A stretch of 64,000 nucleotides of DNA from Pseudomonas syringae (lineage in GTDB: Bacteria; Pseudomonadota; Gammaproteobacteria; Pseudomonadales; Pseudomonadaceae), in the NCBI RefSeq assembly GCF_000737245.1, contig NZ_JPQU01000028.1, positions 1 through 64,000 of the forward strand. Direction: 5' to 3'. The stretch's first letter is position 1; each line of letters starts with the position of its first letter. The notes below the pieces were generated by a model. The model ran no database searches and was not told the DNA's origin. It worked only from the letters and a program-made list of their open reading frames with translations. Of the stretch, positions 1 to 10,324 are shown piece by piece. Made by a program: the position numbers and the translations under genes.

Positions 1-75
1 GCCCGCGATAGCGTCGGGTCAGGCAGCACATCTTTTGCAGACATACCGCATCGCGGGCAAGCGCGCTCCTACAGG
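1..75. repeat. REP-type inverted repeat (cut by window edge)
   Basis: The start of the window reads GCCCGCGAT and is answered at 50-75 by ATCGCGGGC followed by the REP tail ending in CTCCTACAGG. This is the family seen elsewhere in the window, with the outer part of its left arm missing at the edge. Confidence 0.6.
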
Positions 76-122
76 TTCATCGCTGTCCGCACGAAAGCGA
101 GAAGTAGGCCAAATGATATTTC

Positions 123-725
123 TTAAAAATCAAAAAAGACCGTCTCACCCTCGCCCTGCACGCGGATGTCAAACCGATAAGCCAGCTTGCCGTCGACACT
201 GCAACGTTTGGCGACCAGGGTTTCCCGGCGAACTGGCTGTTCAATCAGATTGAGCACCGGATCCTGGGCATTCGCCTGCGCCTCGTCGTCGAAATACAGG
301 CGGGTCTGCAGGTGGATGTTGATGCCCCGGGCGAACAGCGAAACGTTTATATGCGCCGCCATGGGCACGCCCGCCGAGTTGTGCACGGTGCCGGGCTTGA
401 TGGTATTGAGCAACCACTGGCCGTCTTCGCCTGTGGCCGTGCGACCGAAACCGTTGAACGGTTTTTTCGGGTCGTAGATCGGGTCGTAAACCCCTTCATG
501 ATCGGCTTGCCAGAACTCCAGAAACGCGTCGCGAATCAAATGGCCGTTGCCGTCATAGACATTGCCCAGCAGCACGATATGTTCGCCCGGCGCATTGGCC
601 ATGACCATCTCGTGGCTGATTTCCAGATCACGGGGCGGATTGCCCGCAGCTTCCAGCGCCAGGCCGATGTGCACATAGGGGCCAGCGGTTTGCGATGGGG
701 TTTCAGGCAGCAATTGAACAGGCAT
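123..725 (-). CDS. pcaG: Protocatechuate 3,4-dioxygenase, alpha subunit
   Basis: This is the alpha subunit of the intradiol ring-cleaving enzyme that opens protocatechuate to 3-carboxy-cis,cis-muconate in the cytoplasmic beta-ketoadipate pathway. The 200-residue protein has the intradiol dioxygenase fold signature around residues 50-135. Where the beta subunit has the iron-binding H-x-H, this chain reads AAHINV (His125 only), as expected for the non-catalytic alpha chain. It lies 43 bases downstream of pcaH on the same strand, so the two are almost certainly co-transcribed and form the (alpha-beta)n enzyme. The length is normal for the family and the reading frame is intact. Confidence 0.96.
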   Translation of the reverse strand: MPVQLLPETPSQTAGPYVHIGLALEAAGNPPRDLEISHEMVMANAPGEHIVLLGNVYDGNGHLIRDAFLEFWQADHEGVYDPIYDPKKPFNGFGRTATGEDGQWLLNTIKPGTVHNSAGVPMAAHINVSLFARGINIHLQTRLYFDDEAQANAQDPVLNLIEQPVRRETLVAKRCSVDGKLAYRFDIRVQGEGETVFFDF

Positions 726-768
726 GTTCGCGGCTCCTCTCGTTGTTTTTTTAAATCAGCTTTTGGAA

Positions 769-1488
769 TCAGCGGTTTTCAAAATGCGTGGCACGCTGAC
801 CGCGCAACACGATGTCAAAGCGATACGCCAGGCAATCCATAGGATTGGCCATGCCCATGTCGAGCCGTGCGATCAGGCTCTGGACGGCGTCCGGATTGGC
901 GATGGATTTGACGATCGGACACAGCGGGATCAGCGGATCGCCTTCGAAATACAGCTGAGTGATCAGGCGTGTGGCAATCGACGGGCCGCTAACGGAGACG
1001 TGGATATGCGCCGGACGCCAGTCGTTGGGGCCGTTGCGCCACGGGTAAGGGCCAGGCTTGACGGTGCGAAAACTGTAATTGCCGTCACGGTCGGTCAAAG
1101 CCCGGCCGACGCCGCCAAAGTTCGGATCAATCGGCGCCAGATAGGCATCGCGCTTGTGCCGATAGCGCCCGCCTGCGTTGGCTTGCCAAATCTCTACCAG
1201 CGTGTGCGGGATCGGCTTGCCGTATTGGTCGCAGACCCGTCCGGCGACAATGATGCGCTCGCCAATGGGCAAGCCGCCGTTGTTGAAATTCAGCAGCAGG
1301 TCGTTGTCATGCTCGCCGAACTGGAGATGGGAGAAGTCCGGGCCAGTGGCCTCGGAGGCCGATTGCGGAATGCTGACCAGCGCCTGGCGCGGTGAGCGCA
1401 GAATCGAGGTCTTGTAATCGGGGGTCAGGGCTTTGGGGTGCCAGTTTCGGTCACGGATGACGAAACGGCTGCTATTCACATCAGGCAT
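769..1488 (-). CDS. pcaH: Protocatechuate 3,4-dioxygenase, beta subunit
   Basis: This is the catalytic subunit carrying the non-heme Fe(III) that cleaves protocatechuate between the two hydroxyl-bearing carbons. All four expected iron ligands can be placed in the 239-residue chain: Tyr109 (GGRYRH), Tyr148 (PGPYPW), and His161 and His163 (RPAHIHV). They are one residue offset from the numbering I recall for the P. putida enzyme (108/147/160/162). It is first in the pcaHG pair and lies downstream of its likely regulator pcaQ on the same strand. A PcaQ-like box sits about 100 bases upstream of its start. The frame is intact. Confidence 0.97.
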   Translation of the reverse strand: MPDVNSSRFVIRDRNWHPKALTPDYKTSILRSPRQALVSIPQSASEATGPDFSHLQFGEHDNDLLLNFNNGGLPIGERIIVAGRVCDQYGKPIPHTLVEIWQANAGGRYRHKRDAYLAPIDPNFGGVGRALTDRDGNYSFRTVKPGPYPWRNGPNDWRPAHIHVSVSGPSIATRLITQLYFEGDPLIPLCPIVKSIANPDAVQSLIARLDMGMANPMDCLAYRFDIVLRGQRATHFENR

Positions 1489-1591
1489 GTGAGTCTCCGC
1501 ACGCTTTTATTATTAGGAGTGGTTCTTATTGCATGTCGCGCAGTCTCCCCCGCCTCAGCCAAAACCTGAAATGAATAAACAAACATCATCC

Positions 1592-1607
1592 ATATCCAAA
1601 TGGTTAT
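1592..1607 (-). promoter_or_regulatory. Candidate PcaQ operator upstream of pcaH
   Basis: On the minus strand the sequence is ATAACCATTTGGATAT. The PcaQ box described in rhizobia is ATAACC-N4-GGTTAA; the left half matches exactly and the right half at 4 of 6 positions. It overlaps the stop codon of pcaQ and lies about 105 bases before the pcaH start, a sensible place for a LysR-type activator. Confidence 0.5.
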
Positions 1608-2533
1608 GGATGCTCAACATGTCCGTAAGCCTCACCCACTTCCCGCAGTACGTCGACACACCATTGCGCCGCTCTGGAGAGCGGTAGCGCCGGATTGCTG
1701 CAAATGCCCACCGAACCACCCGGTTCGCGGATGCCCAGCTCCAGCTCGCGCAGTTCGCCGCTGTGCAGATCCTGCTGGACGGCGTCGAAGGGCGCGATCC
1801 AGATGGCATCGCTGCACTGCACATAACGACGGCTGAGGGTCAGCGACAGGGTTTCCAGACGCTGACGTGGCGGGCTGATGCCGCATTGCACGAACAGGCT
1901 GTCGGCAAACTTGCGAATGGTAGTCCCGGCCAATGGCAGGACCATGGGGTAGTTCTCCAGGCTTTCGCGCTGCAACTTCACTTGCAGCAGCGGATGGTCA
2001 CGGCGCACCACCAGGGTCATGGATTCGCTGTACAGGTGCTCGAAGGTCAGGCCTTGAATCTGCGGGCTGTCGGTCATGCGCCCGACCACCAGATCCAGTT
2101 CGCCGACTCGCAATTGCGAGAGCAGATAAGCGCTAGGACCAGTGGTAACGCTGACGATCAACGCCGGATGACGCTCATGCAGACGGCGCACCACTTCCGG
2201 CACCAGCAGGCTTTCCACCGTCGACAGCACGCCGAGCCTGGCGGTCACCGGCTCATGCTCGCCGGAACGCAGGCTGTTCACCCCCTCACGCAGCGACTGC
2301 ACGCTGGGCCCGGCAAAGCGCAAAAATGCCACGCCCGCTTCCGTCAGCGCCGCGCCACTTTTACTGCGCAGGAACAACTGGGTTTCCAGCAGGGTTTCCA
2401 GTTCCTTGAGAGTCTTGGACAAGGCTGGCTGACTGATTGCCAACTGATCCGAGGCACGGGCCAGACTGCCTTGGCGCGCGACTTCGAGGAAACACACCAG
2501 GTGGCGGAATTTGATTCGGGTGTCGATGTTCAA
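1604..2533 (-). CDS. pcaQ: LysR-type activator of protocatechuate genes (PcaQ-like)
   Basis: A LysR-family transcriptional regulator of 309 residues. The N-terminal winged helix-turn-helix spans about residues 6-66 (FLEVARQGSLARASDQLAIS), followed by a co-inducer-binding domain. Known PcaQ proteins activate pcaHG in response to pathway intermediates such as beta-carboxymuconate. The assignment rests on the family resemblance and on the position immediately upstream of pcaH on the same strand. A PcaQ-like box overlaps the 3' end of this gene. It could instead be a paralogue of another aromatic regulator, but the neighbourhood makes that less likely. Confidence 0.85.
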   Translation of the reverse strand: MNIDTRIKFRHLVCFLEVARQGSLARASDQLAISQPALSKTLKELETLLETQLFLRSKSGAALTEAGVAFLRFAGPSVQSLREGVNSLRSGEHEPVTARLGVLSTVESLLVPEVVRRLHERHPALIVSVTTGPSAYLLSQLRVGELDLVVGRMTDSPQIQGLTFEHLYSESMTLVVRRDHPLLQVKLQRESLENYPMVLPLAGTTIRKFADSLFVQCGISPPRQRLETLSLTLSRRYVQCSDAIWIAPFDAVQQDLHSGELRELELGIREPGGSVGICSNPALPLSRAAQWCVDVLREVGEAYGHVEHP

Positions 2534-2570
2534 TGAGCAGTTTCCTCACACGGGAATTCGATTGGACTCA

Positions 2571-2692
2571 CCTGTGGGAGCGGTGCTTGGTCTGGGCCGC
2601 ATCCGGACGATAAGGTTTAGGTAATTTCCCTCCAGAATCGCGTCCAGCCTTATCGTCCGGATGCGGCCCAGACCAAGCACCGCTCCCACAGG
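2571..2692. repeat. REP-type element with perfect 45-bp arms
   Basis: The left arm (2571-2615) and right arm (2648-2692) are exact reverse complements over 45 bases, separated by 32 bases. Each arm starts like the other REPs of the window (CCTGTGGGAGCGGTGCTTG) but carries a GC-rich block (about 18 bases) replacing the usual CCCG before the CGATAAGG end. It lies between the start of pcaQ and the end of the pob regulator gene. Confidence 0.85.
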
Positions 2693-2711
2693 TTATGGGT
2701 TCTTCAATTGT

Positions 2712-3575
2712 TCATCGCGCCCCACGAAACTGCCGGGGCGACTGTCCAGTGCAGCGCTTGAAGAACCGGGAAAAATACGCCGGCTCCGAAAACCCCAGCC
2801 GATCCGACACCTGGTTAATGGTCAGGGTCGTATAGACCAGGTCCCGCTTGGCTTCCAGCAGCAGACGCTGATTAATGATCTGCAACGCCGACTGATCAGA
2901 AAGCCGTCGACACAGGCTGTTCAGATGCGCAGCACTGATGCTCAGTCCAGCCGCGTACTGCTCGATGGACCAATGCTCACGAAAATGTGCGCCCACCAGC
3001 CGTGTGAATGCCTGCAAGTGTTCACGTCCCCGCTCCTGCACCGCAACTTCGGCACCCGAGAGCGCAATGCTGCGGCGGCTCAGCCAGATCGACAGCATGC
3101 TGACCAGCGCGTGCAGCATCGCATCCCTGCCAGGTTTGTGCTGCGTGTATTCCTCGCTGAGGGCAGCGAACAGCGGGTCCAACTGCTTGCGCTGCTCGTT
3201 ATCCACAGCATGGCAATGGGCAACGCTCATGGCCGGGGTCGCAAGCACTGCGCTCAACCGATCCGCCAAGGGTTGCGCCAGGCTGAGGATGTAACCCTGA
3301 ATAGCCGGCGAAAAAATGAAGCGGTGAACGCTGAGTGCCGGGATGACTTGCAACACCGAGGATTGCACCTGTTGCGTGGCACCCTCCACATGCAGAGTCG
3401 CCTGCCCGGATTGCACGTAGAGCAACTGCACCAGATCGCTATGGGAGTGGGTTTGAATTTCCCAGCCGTGCAGTTGGCTGCGCTCCGGAATCGACTCGCA
3501 ATGCAGCAGATCCGGCGTCGGCCACAGGGTGGTCTCGCCGTACAGCTTGAACACAGGCACTGATGCGCCGCTCAT
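2712..3575 (-). CDS. pobR: AraC-family regulator of pobA (PobR/PobC-like)
   Basis: A 287-residue regulator with an N-terminal cupin-like sensing domain (about residues 10-110; WEIQTHSHSDLVQLLYVQSG) and a C-terminal pair of AraC helix-turn-helices (about residues 185-285; SISAAHLNSLCRRLS and TINQVSDRLGFSEPAYFSRFFKR). It is transcribed divergently from pobA, the classic arrangement for the activator of 4-hydroxybenzoate hydroxylase in Pseudomonas. The literature uses both pobR and pobC for such AraC-type proteins, so the symbol is a convention. The effector is presumably 4-hydroxybenzoate; that is inferred from context. Confidence 0.85.
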   Translation of the reverse strand: MSGASVPVFKLYGETTLWPTPDLLHCESIPERSQLHGWEIQTHSHSDLVQLLYVQSGQATLHVEGATQQVQSSVLQVIPALSVHRFIFSPAIQGYILSLAQPLADRLSAVLATPAMSVAHCHAVDNEQRKQLDPLFAALSEEYTQHKPGRDAMLHALVSMLSIWLSRRSIALSGAEVAVQERGREHLQAFTRLVGAHFREHWSIEQYAAGLSISAAHLNSLCRRLSDQSALQIINQRLLLEAKRDLVYTTLTINQVSDRLGFSEPAYFSRFFKRCTGQSPRQFRGAR

Positions 3576-3612
3576 GCCACGCCCTCACCTATCCATGAAA
3601 AGTCCAGAAAAT

Positions 3613-3640
3613 GCAGCGAATAATGGCTTCTTATCGCTGC
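3613..3640. promoter_or_regulatory. Inverted repeat in the pobR-pobA divergent promoter
   Basis: GCAGCGA at 3613-3619 is mirrored by TCGCTGC at 3634-3640, and the inner TAA/TTA bases also pair apart from one bulge. It sits 55-82 bases before the pobA start in the divergent promoter region and is a candidate site for the AraC-type regulator. No published consensus was matched. Confidence 0.35.
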
Positions 3641-3652
3641 ACAGGCCACTAA

Positions 3653-4879
<1,227 letters not shown>

Positions 4880-5078
4880 CGACATCAATATGACATCACC
4901 AGCGTAGGTGCTGCACCGCAAAGCGACTGAAAATCAAGGGAAATTCCGTGTTTTTGTCGCTGTTCATTTCCTGATCATTGGCTCAAAAGCGCAGCCCATA
5001 AGGCGTTCCCGAAGTTATCCACAGACATACCCCCACTTTCCGTGGACAACTTTTGTCTAAAGCCTCGCCCTCCTTCCG

Positions 5079-5164
5079 TTGGAGCGAGGCTTGCCCGCGA
5101 AGAAAGATAACGGGGTTTACCTGACAGACCGAGTCGCTCCATTAGCGGGCAAGCCTCGCTCCAA
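5079..5164. repeat. REP-type inverted repeat
   Basis: TTGGAGCGAGGCTTGCCCGC on the left is answered by GCGGGCAAGCCTCGCTCCAA on the right. It lies between the convergent ends of pobA and the RibD-like gene and may help terminate both transcripts. Confidence 0.8.
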
Positions 5165-5169
5165 CAATG

Positions 5170-5859
5170 TCACCGAGCCAGCTTATACCGCAACCAAACC
5201 CCACCACCGTCCTGAACCTCGGCAGAGGTCAGCTTCAGATAGGCGGGTTGCTTCCAGGCCTCAGCCGACACTTCAAAAGATGCGGGATGCTCGCCCCGGC
5301 CATCGATCAAGGGCAGCAGCAACACACTGACTTCGTCCACCAGCCCCGCGTTGAGGAATGACCCGCTGACATGGGGGCCGCCTTCGACGATCAGGCGTTT
5401 ACGACCCAGCTCGCTGGCCAGTACCTTGATGACCTGAGCCAGATCGATCTCGGTCTTGCCACCGAAAATGTAGGACACATTGATCGATTGCAGGTACGCC
5501 AGGTAATCGTCTTCCACCGCTTCGCTGACCACCTCGACCACATGGGAACCCAGCGCCTGATTGCTTTTCCAGGCGACTTTGCCGTGGGGGTCGATGGAGA
5601 TGGCGTAGCTGTCGGCGTTGCGATCAGCAAAATGATGAGTGCGCGGCAGCGGCGCTTTGGCCAACCCACGAGGATAGTCATCGCCATGGGCGATTTCCTG
5701 CATGGTCACGCGGCCGCAAATCCATGCATCAAAGTTGAAGGTTTTGGCCAGCTCTTCGTAAAGCTCGCCTGCGGCATTTTTGAATGGCCGCTCCCAGCCA
5801 TCGGTCAGGGCATGACCATCAAGGGACGACATCATGTGGCAGATGACATAAGGCTTCAT
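5170..5859 (-). CDS. RibD C-terminal/dihydrofolate-reductase-like reductase
   Basis: A 229-residue single-domain protein of the RibD_C family, which shares the dihydrofolate reductase fold and reduces pterin- or pyrimidine-like substrates with NAD(P)H. The N-terminus PYVICHMMSSLDGHALTDG and the C-terminal LIVEGGPHVSGSFLNAGLVDEVSVLLLPLIDGRG are the family hallmarks. The deaminase half of true RibD is absent, so it is not the housekeeping riboflavin enzyme. It stands alone, with REP elements on both sides. The substrate is unknown. Confidence 0.85.
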   Translation of the reverse strand: MKPYVICHMMSSLDGHALTDGWERPFKNAAGELYEELAKTFNFDAWICGRVTMQEIAHGDDYPRGLAKAPLPRTHHFADRNADSYAISIDPHGKVAWKSNQALGSHVVEVVSEAVEDDYLAYLQSINVSYIFGGKTEIDLAQVIKVLASELGRKRLIVEGGPHVSGSFLNAGLVDEVSVLLLPLIDGRGEHPASFEVSAEAWKQPAYLKLTSAEVQDGGGVWLRYKLAR

Positions 5860-5957
5860 GCAGGGCTCCGGATCGGTTCACGTTGTAGTTACCGACCCGC
5901 TGCGCTTGCTGATAGTTCGATTTTTGACGGCCCCTGCTTTGAACTTCCCCACTCATC

Positions 5958-6048
5958 CGTGGGAGCGAGCTTGCTCGCGAAGAGGCAGGAACATCTGCCA
6001 CACCTCGCAGCTTCGTACATTGCCTTCGCGAGCAAGCTCGCTCCCACG
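5958..6048. repeat. REP-type inverted repeat with perfect 25-bp arms
   Basis: The left arm 5958-5982 begins CGTGGGAGCGAGCTTGCTCG and the right arm 6024-6048 is its exact reverse complement. It lies just downstream of the chemoreceptor gene, whose stop codon is at 6065. Confidence 0.85.
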
Positions 6049-6064
6049 ATTCGGACCAGACGCA

Positions 6065-7963
6065 TCAAACCTTGAACTTACCCACCATGGCCTGCAAATG
6101 GACACCCAGCCGTGCCAGTTCAACGCTCGAGGCGGCCGTTTCGTCGCTGGCGGCGGAGGTCTGTTCGGAGATATCGCGCACATTAAGCACGCTGCGGTTG
6201 ATCTCTTCAGCTACGGCGCTCTGTTGCTCGGCAGCGGCGGCGATCTGGTGGTTCATCGACTCGATGGACGCCACCGAACGGGTGATGCTTTCCAGTGACG
6301 TACCGGCACGACGGGTCAGCTCGACGCTGCTGTCAGTCAGGGTCCGGCTGTTTTCCAGAATCGTCGCCACTCGCTTGGTGCCAGTCTGCAAGCCGCTGAT
6401 CAGGCCTTCGATTTCCTCAGTGGAGGTGTGGGTGCGCTGAGCCAGACTGCGCACTTCGTCGGCGACCACCGCAAAACCACGTCCGGCTTCACCAGCGCGG
6501 GCGGCTTCGATGGCGGCGTTCAGCGCCAGCAGGTTGGTCTGCTGCGCCACAGCCTTGATCACATCCAGTACGCTGCCAATCTTGTCGCTTTCGGTTTGCA
6601 AATCGCTCATGGCCTCAGTGGAGTGACCGACTTCATCAGCCAGACGGGCAATCTGCTGCATCGCCTGGGTCACCACTTCATCGCCCTGCTTAGCTTCCCG
6701 GCTGGCGTTGACTGCCGCTTCGGACGCCTCTTCAGCATTGCGCGCCACTTCCTGAACCGTGGCGGTCATCTCGTTCATCGCGGTGGCCACCTGATCAGTC
6801 TCGACCTTCTGGCTGTTGACCCCGGCGCTGGTCTGTTCAGTCACTGCCGACAATTGCTCAGCGGCACTGGCAATCTGCACCACACCATCACGGATACCAC
6901 CAATCAATTCGCGAAGGTTGACCGTCATATGTTGCATGCTGGTTTGCAGCTGGCCCAGCTCATCGCGACGGGTGACCACCATGTCGTGGCTCAGGTCACC
7001 GGCGGCAACGTGTTCAGCATTGCGCAGGGTTTGCATCAAAGGCGTGACGATCAGACGGGTGATAACCCACGCGGCCAGGAAGCCGAACAGCAGCGCGGCA
7101 ATGGTTGCGCTGCCCAGCAACAGATCGGCCTGATGAACATCCTTGGTCCGCTGGGCAATCTGGTTGACCGTAATTTGTTTACTGGCAGCCAGCAATCGAG
7201 TGACGTCATCGGCTAGCGCCAACTCCGCCTGCTGGGCCTTGGCCAGACTGTCGCTGAACTGACCGAGCGTGGCACGGAAAACGACCAGCGATTGTTCAAT
7301 CCCCTGGATTGATTGAGGCGAGACCTGATTGAGGTTCTCCAGGTGATCGCGGGCTGCATCAATGGCCGACAGCGCAGGCGACAGGTACTCAGCCTTGGCG
7401 CTGTAGGTGTATGTCTGAGCCTGAGAACGTGCCTGCTGAATGAGACGATGCTGCGCGGTCATGGCGCGAGCCTGGGGGTCGCCCTCGCCAGCCTGATCCT
7501 GGATTTTTTCAAGCTCGGAGACCATGGTCTCGACCTGTGTCGCAATCGAAGCCCGTGCCGACTCACGGCTCTGGGTGGCCTGGACGAACTCGTTGAAATG
7601 GGTTTTGTAGACAGTCACAGCACCACTGACGTCGCCAATCAGGCTCAGGCTAGCGCCGGTGGTAAACAGTGCCTTCATTTTCTGGGTCTGGACTTCCAGC
7701 TTGCCCAGGTTGCTGGTTACCGCAGCGGCATGTTCGGCATCAGGGGTGAGCATGTAACTCATACGGGATATGCGCAGATCACGGGCCTGCTCGTTGAGCA
7801 GCGAAATTTCCGCCACCTTGTCGCCCCGCTCGGCCAGTGACTGCAACCCGGACCAGCCGGTGAAGGCGATCAGACAGGTCAATATCAGTATCAGGGCAAA
7901 ACCCAGTGACAGTTTGGCTTTGACACTGATATTCGCCAGGGCCTTGTTAACCGTTGTGAGCAT
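6065..7963 (-). CDS. Methyl-accepting chemotaxis protein
   Basis: A transmembrane chemoreceptor of 632 residues. TM1 is at about residues 15-35. A long helical periplasmic domain of about 240 residues follows, then TM2 at about 280-302 ([20 protein letters not shown]), a HAMP domain, and a cytoplasmic coiled coil with the conserved tip ([20 protein letters not shown] and following, residues 472-512). The periplasmic domain is longer than a four-helix bundle and has the size of the helical bimodular (HBM) domains that bind organic acids in Pseudomonas receptors such as McpS. The ligand cannot be read from sequence. Proximity to pca/pob genes makes an aromatic or carboxylic acid an attractive guess only. 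Confidence 0.93.
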   Translation of the reverse strand: MLTTVNKALANISVKAKLSLGFALILILTCLIAFTGWSGLQSLAERGDKVAEISLLNEQARDLRISRMSYMLTPDAEHAAAVTSNLGKLEVQTQKMKALFTTGASLSLIGDVSGAVTVYKTHFNEFVQATQSRESARASIATQVETMVSELEKIQDQAGEGDPQARAMTAQHRLIQQARSQAQTYTYSAKAEYLSPALSAIDAARDHLENLNQVSPQSIQGIEQSLVVFRATLGQFSDSLAKAQQAELALADDVTRLLAASKQITVNQIAQRTKDVHQADLLLGSATIAALLFGFLAAWVITRLIVTPLMQTLRNAEHVAAGDLSHDMVVTRRDELGQLQTSMQHMTVNLRELIGGIRDGVVQIASAAEQLSAVTEQTSAGVNSQKVETDQVATAMNEMTATVQEVARNAEEASEAAVNASREAKQGDEVVTQAMQQIARLADEVGHSTEAMSDLQTESDKIGSVLDVIKAVAQQTNLLALNAAIEAARAGEAGRGFAVVADEVRSLAQRTHTSTEEIEGLISGLQTGTKRVATILENSRTLTDSSVELTRRAGTSLESITRSVASIESMNHQIAAAAEQQSAVAEEINRSVLNVRDISEQTSAASDETAASSVELARLGVHLQAMVGKFKV

Positions 7964-8221
7964 AGAAAAACCGTCCAGAAATAATTCAAGTGTGTGTGTG
8001 AGGGCGGCCTTGCTCTCGTGTCAGCTCATCCGTTTTCGCGACATCAAAATGACATCACCGCATCTCAGACGTTTCACACACACAAAAATCCAACGGCGAA
8101 GGAAAACATGCGGTTGCGGGCAGAACAGGCTAAACCGCCCGATTTGCGGGGGTGGCGGGGGGCAAAAGCGAGGTGAAGGCAATTCGTTGCAGAACGTTTC
8201 CTGTAATCATCCAGGACGTTG

Positions 8222-8710
8222 TCAGGACGCCGCAGCGATCCGGGCATGCAAGTCCAGAGTGGTACCGATCAAGCGGGCGAAGATTTCCAGGGTCTGAATC
8301 AGATCAGGGTCATCCAGCTTGGCAGGCAACGGATCGAGCCCGCAGAGCGTGCCAAAAAAAGACCCGTCACACAGCACGATCGGCAGCGACAGGTAACTTT
8401 CAAAACCGTACAGCTTGGGTAGCGGATGATCCTTGAACCGTGGGTCATCGCTGACGCAGGAAATAACGATGGCTGAATGCTCCTGGCGCACCTCGTTACA
8501 GATGGTCAATTCAACTGCCAGCTCGTCACCAGGGCCGACACCAAAATGAATTTCATCGTCGACTGCACAAGCGACCCAGCGCTGATCCGTGACCTTGGCA
8601 ATCGCCGCGAAGCGCAAACGGGTCAACCGCGTCATTAGCTGCAAAATATGGGAGGTCGTCTCGACCTCGGCGATTGCTGCGCTTTCCGCAGCACTCAGTT
8701 GGATTGACAT
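8222..8710 (-). CDS. Stand-alone GAF-domain protein
   Basis: A 162-residue cytoplasmic protein that is essentially one GAF domain (about residues 20-155; FESYLSLPIVLCDGSFFGTLCGLDPLPAKL is the typical core strand-turn-strand). GAF domains bind small ligands or chromophores, but no output domain is attached. The start at 8710 (MSIQLSAAES) is preferred over an in-frame ATG five codons earlier because the family alignment begins there; this is a weak preference. It is separated from the chemoreceptor gene by about 260 bases and has no clear operon partner. The role is unknown. Confidence 0.75.
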   Translation of the reverse strand: MSIQLSAAESAAIAEVETTSHILQLMTRLTRLRFAAIAKVTDQRWVACAVDDEIHFGVGPGDELAVELTICNEVRQEHSAIVISCVSDDPRFKDHPLPKLYGFESYLSLPIVLCDGSFFGTLCGLDPLPAKLDDPDLIQTLEIFARLIGTTLDLHARIAAAS

Positions 8711-9012
8711 CAGTTCACTTACCACTCAGATGGCCTACTGCCAGAAAATTATGAGGATCCTGTCACAACGTGTGGGGAGGATCGCGCATCCTACGCTGAT
8801 CCTCTTGAGCCACTCAACTGCCGTCCGCCGCCTACATCTGCCTGCACTTCGAGCATGGCTTACCTCCATACTCAAAACCTATTCAATCGACACTTTCTAT
8901 ATATTTTTAATTCCCTCCATCAAGCATTAGCCTCTGCGCACCGGTTCATCTGCTGCCAGGTGAAGACGGCCAATAATTCTAAAAACAGCTGATGCAGCAA
9001 ATGGGAATAACA
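8711..9012. other. Intergenic region between GAF gene and OprD-like gene
   Basis: About 300 bases without a convincing gene. It must hold the divergent promoters of the GAF gene and of the porin-lyase operon. A conspicuous AT-rich patch (TTTCTATATATTTTTAATT) occurs around 8894-8912. I could not identify a defined operator. Confidence 0.5.
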
Positions 9013-10260
9013 ATGAACACATCCCCCAACGCTTCAGGTTTTGGTTTCGCCCTGCTCGGATTAACCCTGGCTCTGCCGTCCATGGCGCAGGCCGACTTTT
9101 TTGAAGACAGCAAGGCTGAACTGGAACTGCGCAACTACTACTTCAACAGCGATTTCCGACAAGACAACGCAAGCCAGTCCAAACGTGACGAGTGGGCGCA
9201 AGGCCTGATCCTCAGTTATCAATCCGGCTTCACCGAAGGCCCGGTGGGCTTTGGCGTCGACGCACTTGGCTTGTTCGGCCTCAAGCTGGATTCCGGCCCT
9301 GATCGGCAAAACTCCGGGCTGCTGCCAGTTGGTGACGACAAGGCACCGGACGATTACAGCCGTATGGGCGCCACGGCCAAGGCGCGAATTTCCAAAAGCG
9401 TGCTCAAGGTCGGCACCCTCATCCCGAAACTGCCCACTGTGCTGCCCAGCGATGGTCGTCTGCTGCCCCAGACATTCAGAGGCACGCAGCTGACTTCAAC
9501 CGATATCGACAACATGACGCTCAATGCCGGGCGGCTGACCAGCAACACCTTGCGCAACGTCAGCGGCCACGACGATATCGAAGTGGCTGGCAAAGGCATC
9601 AGGGGTGGCAGCCCAAGCGATCAGTTCGACTTCGCCAGCGCCAGCTACAACTGGAGCAAAAACTTCGTCACCAGCTATCACTACGGCGGTCTGGAGAAAA
9701 ACTACAAGCAGCACATCGTCAATCTGGTGCACACCTTGCCGATCGGTCAGGGCCAGTCGATCAAGACGGACCTGCGCTACGCCGACTCCAGCAAGGACGG
9801 CAATACCAACGTCGATAACCAGGCGCTGGGTGCGCGCTTCACCTATCGCATCGGCGGTCATTCATTCGGCGCCGCCTGGCAAAGCATGAAAGGCGAAACC
9901 GGCTTTCCGCACCTGGATGGCACCGATTCGTTCCTGGTCAACTACGTGATGATTTCCGCTGACTTTGCCAGCCCGGAAGAAAAATCCTGGCAGGCGCGTT
10001 ATGACTTCGATTTCGCCAGCGTGGGCATTCCCGGTCTGACGTTCATGACCCGCTACCTCAAGGGTGACAACTTCCAGCGCAGCCCTGGCGTAGAAGGCAC
10101 CGAGTGGGAGCGCAACACCGACATCCGCTATGCGTTCCAGAGTCAGGCGCTGAAAAACCTGGATGTGGCGTGGCGCAATGGCAGCTATCGGAGCAACGGC
10201 AGTGGCAACGACATCGACCAGAACCGCCTGATCGTCAGCTACACCCTGCCCCTGCTTTAA
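9013..10260 (+). CDS. OprD-family outer-membrane porin
   Basis: A substrate-selective outer-membrane channel of 415 residues with a signal peptide ending about ...PSMAQA before DFFEDSKAELELRNYYFN, the family's typical mature start, and a C-terminus (NRLIVSYTLPLL) typical of a last beta strand. The ATG at 9013 is chosen over ATGs at 8992 and 9001 because GGGA stands about six bases before it and the signal peptide then has a normal length. OprD paralogues import basic amino acids, aromatic acids or carboxylates. The next gene, 64 bases downstream, encodes an exported lyase, so the porin probably admits that enzyme's substrate. Confidence 0.92.
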   Translation: MNTSPNASGFGFALLGLTLALPSMAQADFFEDSKAELELRNYYFNSDFRQDNASQSKRDEWAQGLILSYQSGFTEGPVGFGVDALGLFGLKLDSGPDRQNSGLLPVGDDKAPDDYSRMGATAKARISKSVLKVGTLIPKLPTVLPSDGRLLPQTFRGTQLTSTDIDNMTLNAGRLTSNTLRNVSGHDDIEVAGKGIRGGSPSDQFDFASASYNWSKNFVTSYHYGGLEKNYKQHIVNLVHTLPIGQGQSIKTDLRYADSSKDGNTNVDNQALGARFTYRIGGHSFGAAWQSMKGETGFPHLDGTDSFLVNYVMISADFASPEEKSWQARYDFDFASVGIPGLTFMTRYLKGDNFQRSPGVEGTEWERNTDIRYAFQSQALKNLDVAWRNGSYRSNGSGNDIDQNRLIVSYTLPLL

Positions 10261-10324
10261 CCAGCCATTTCTATTAGAAGCAGTCTGCACGACCTCCCGC
10301 TTGAAGCCGGGAATGGAGCCCTGA

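Noticed and set aside
5015..5023. TTATCCACA, a perfect DnaA box, downstream of pobA
   Set aside because: A single isolated box without clustered copies, an AT-rich unwinding region or nearby replication genes; a match of this length is expected by chance at this scale.
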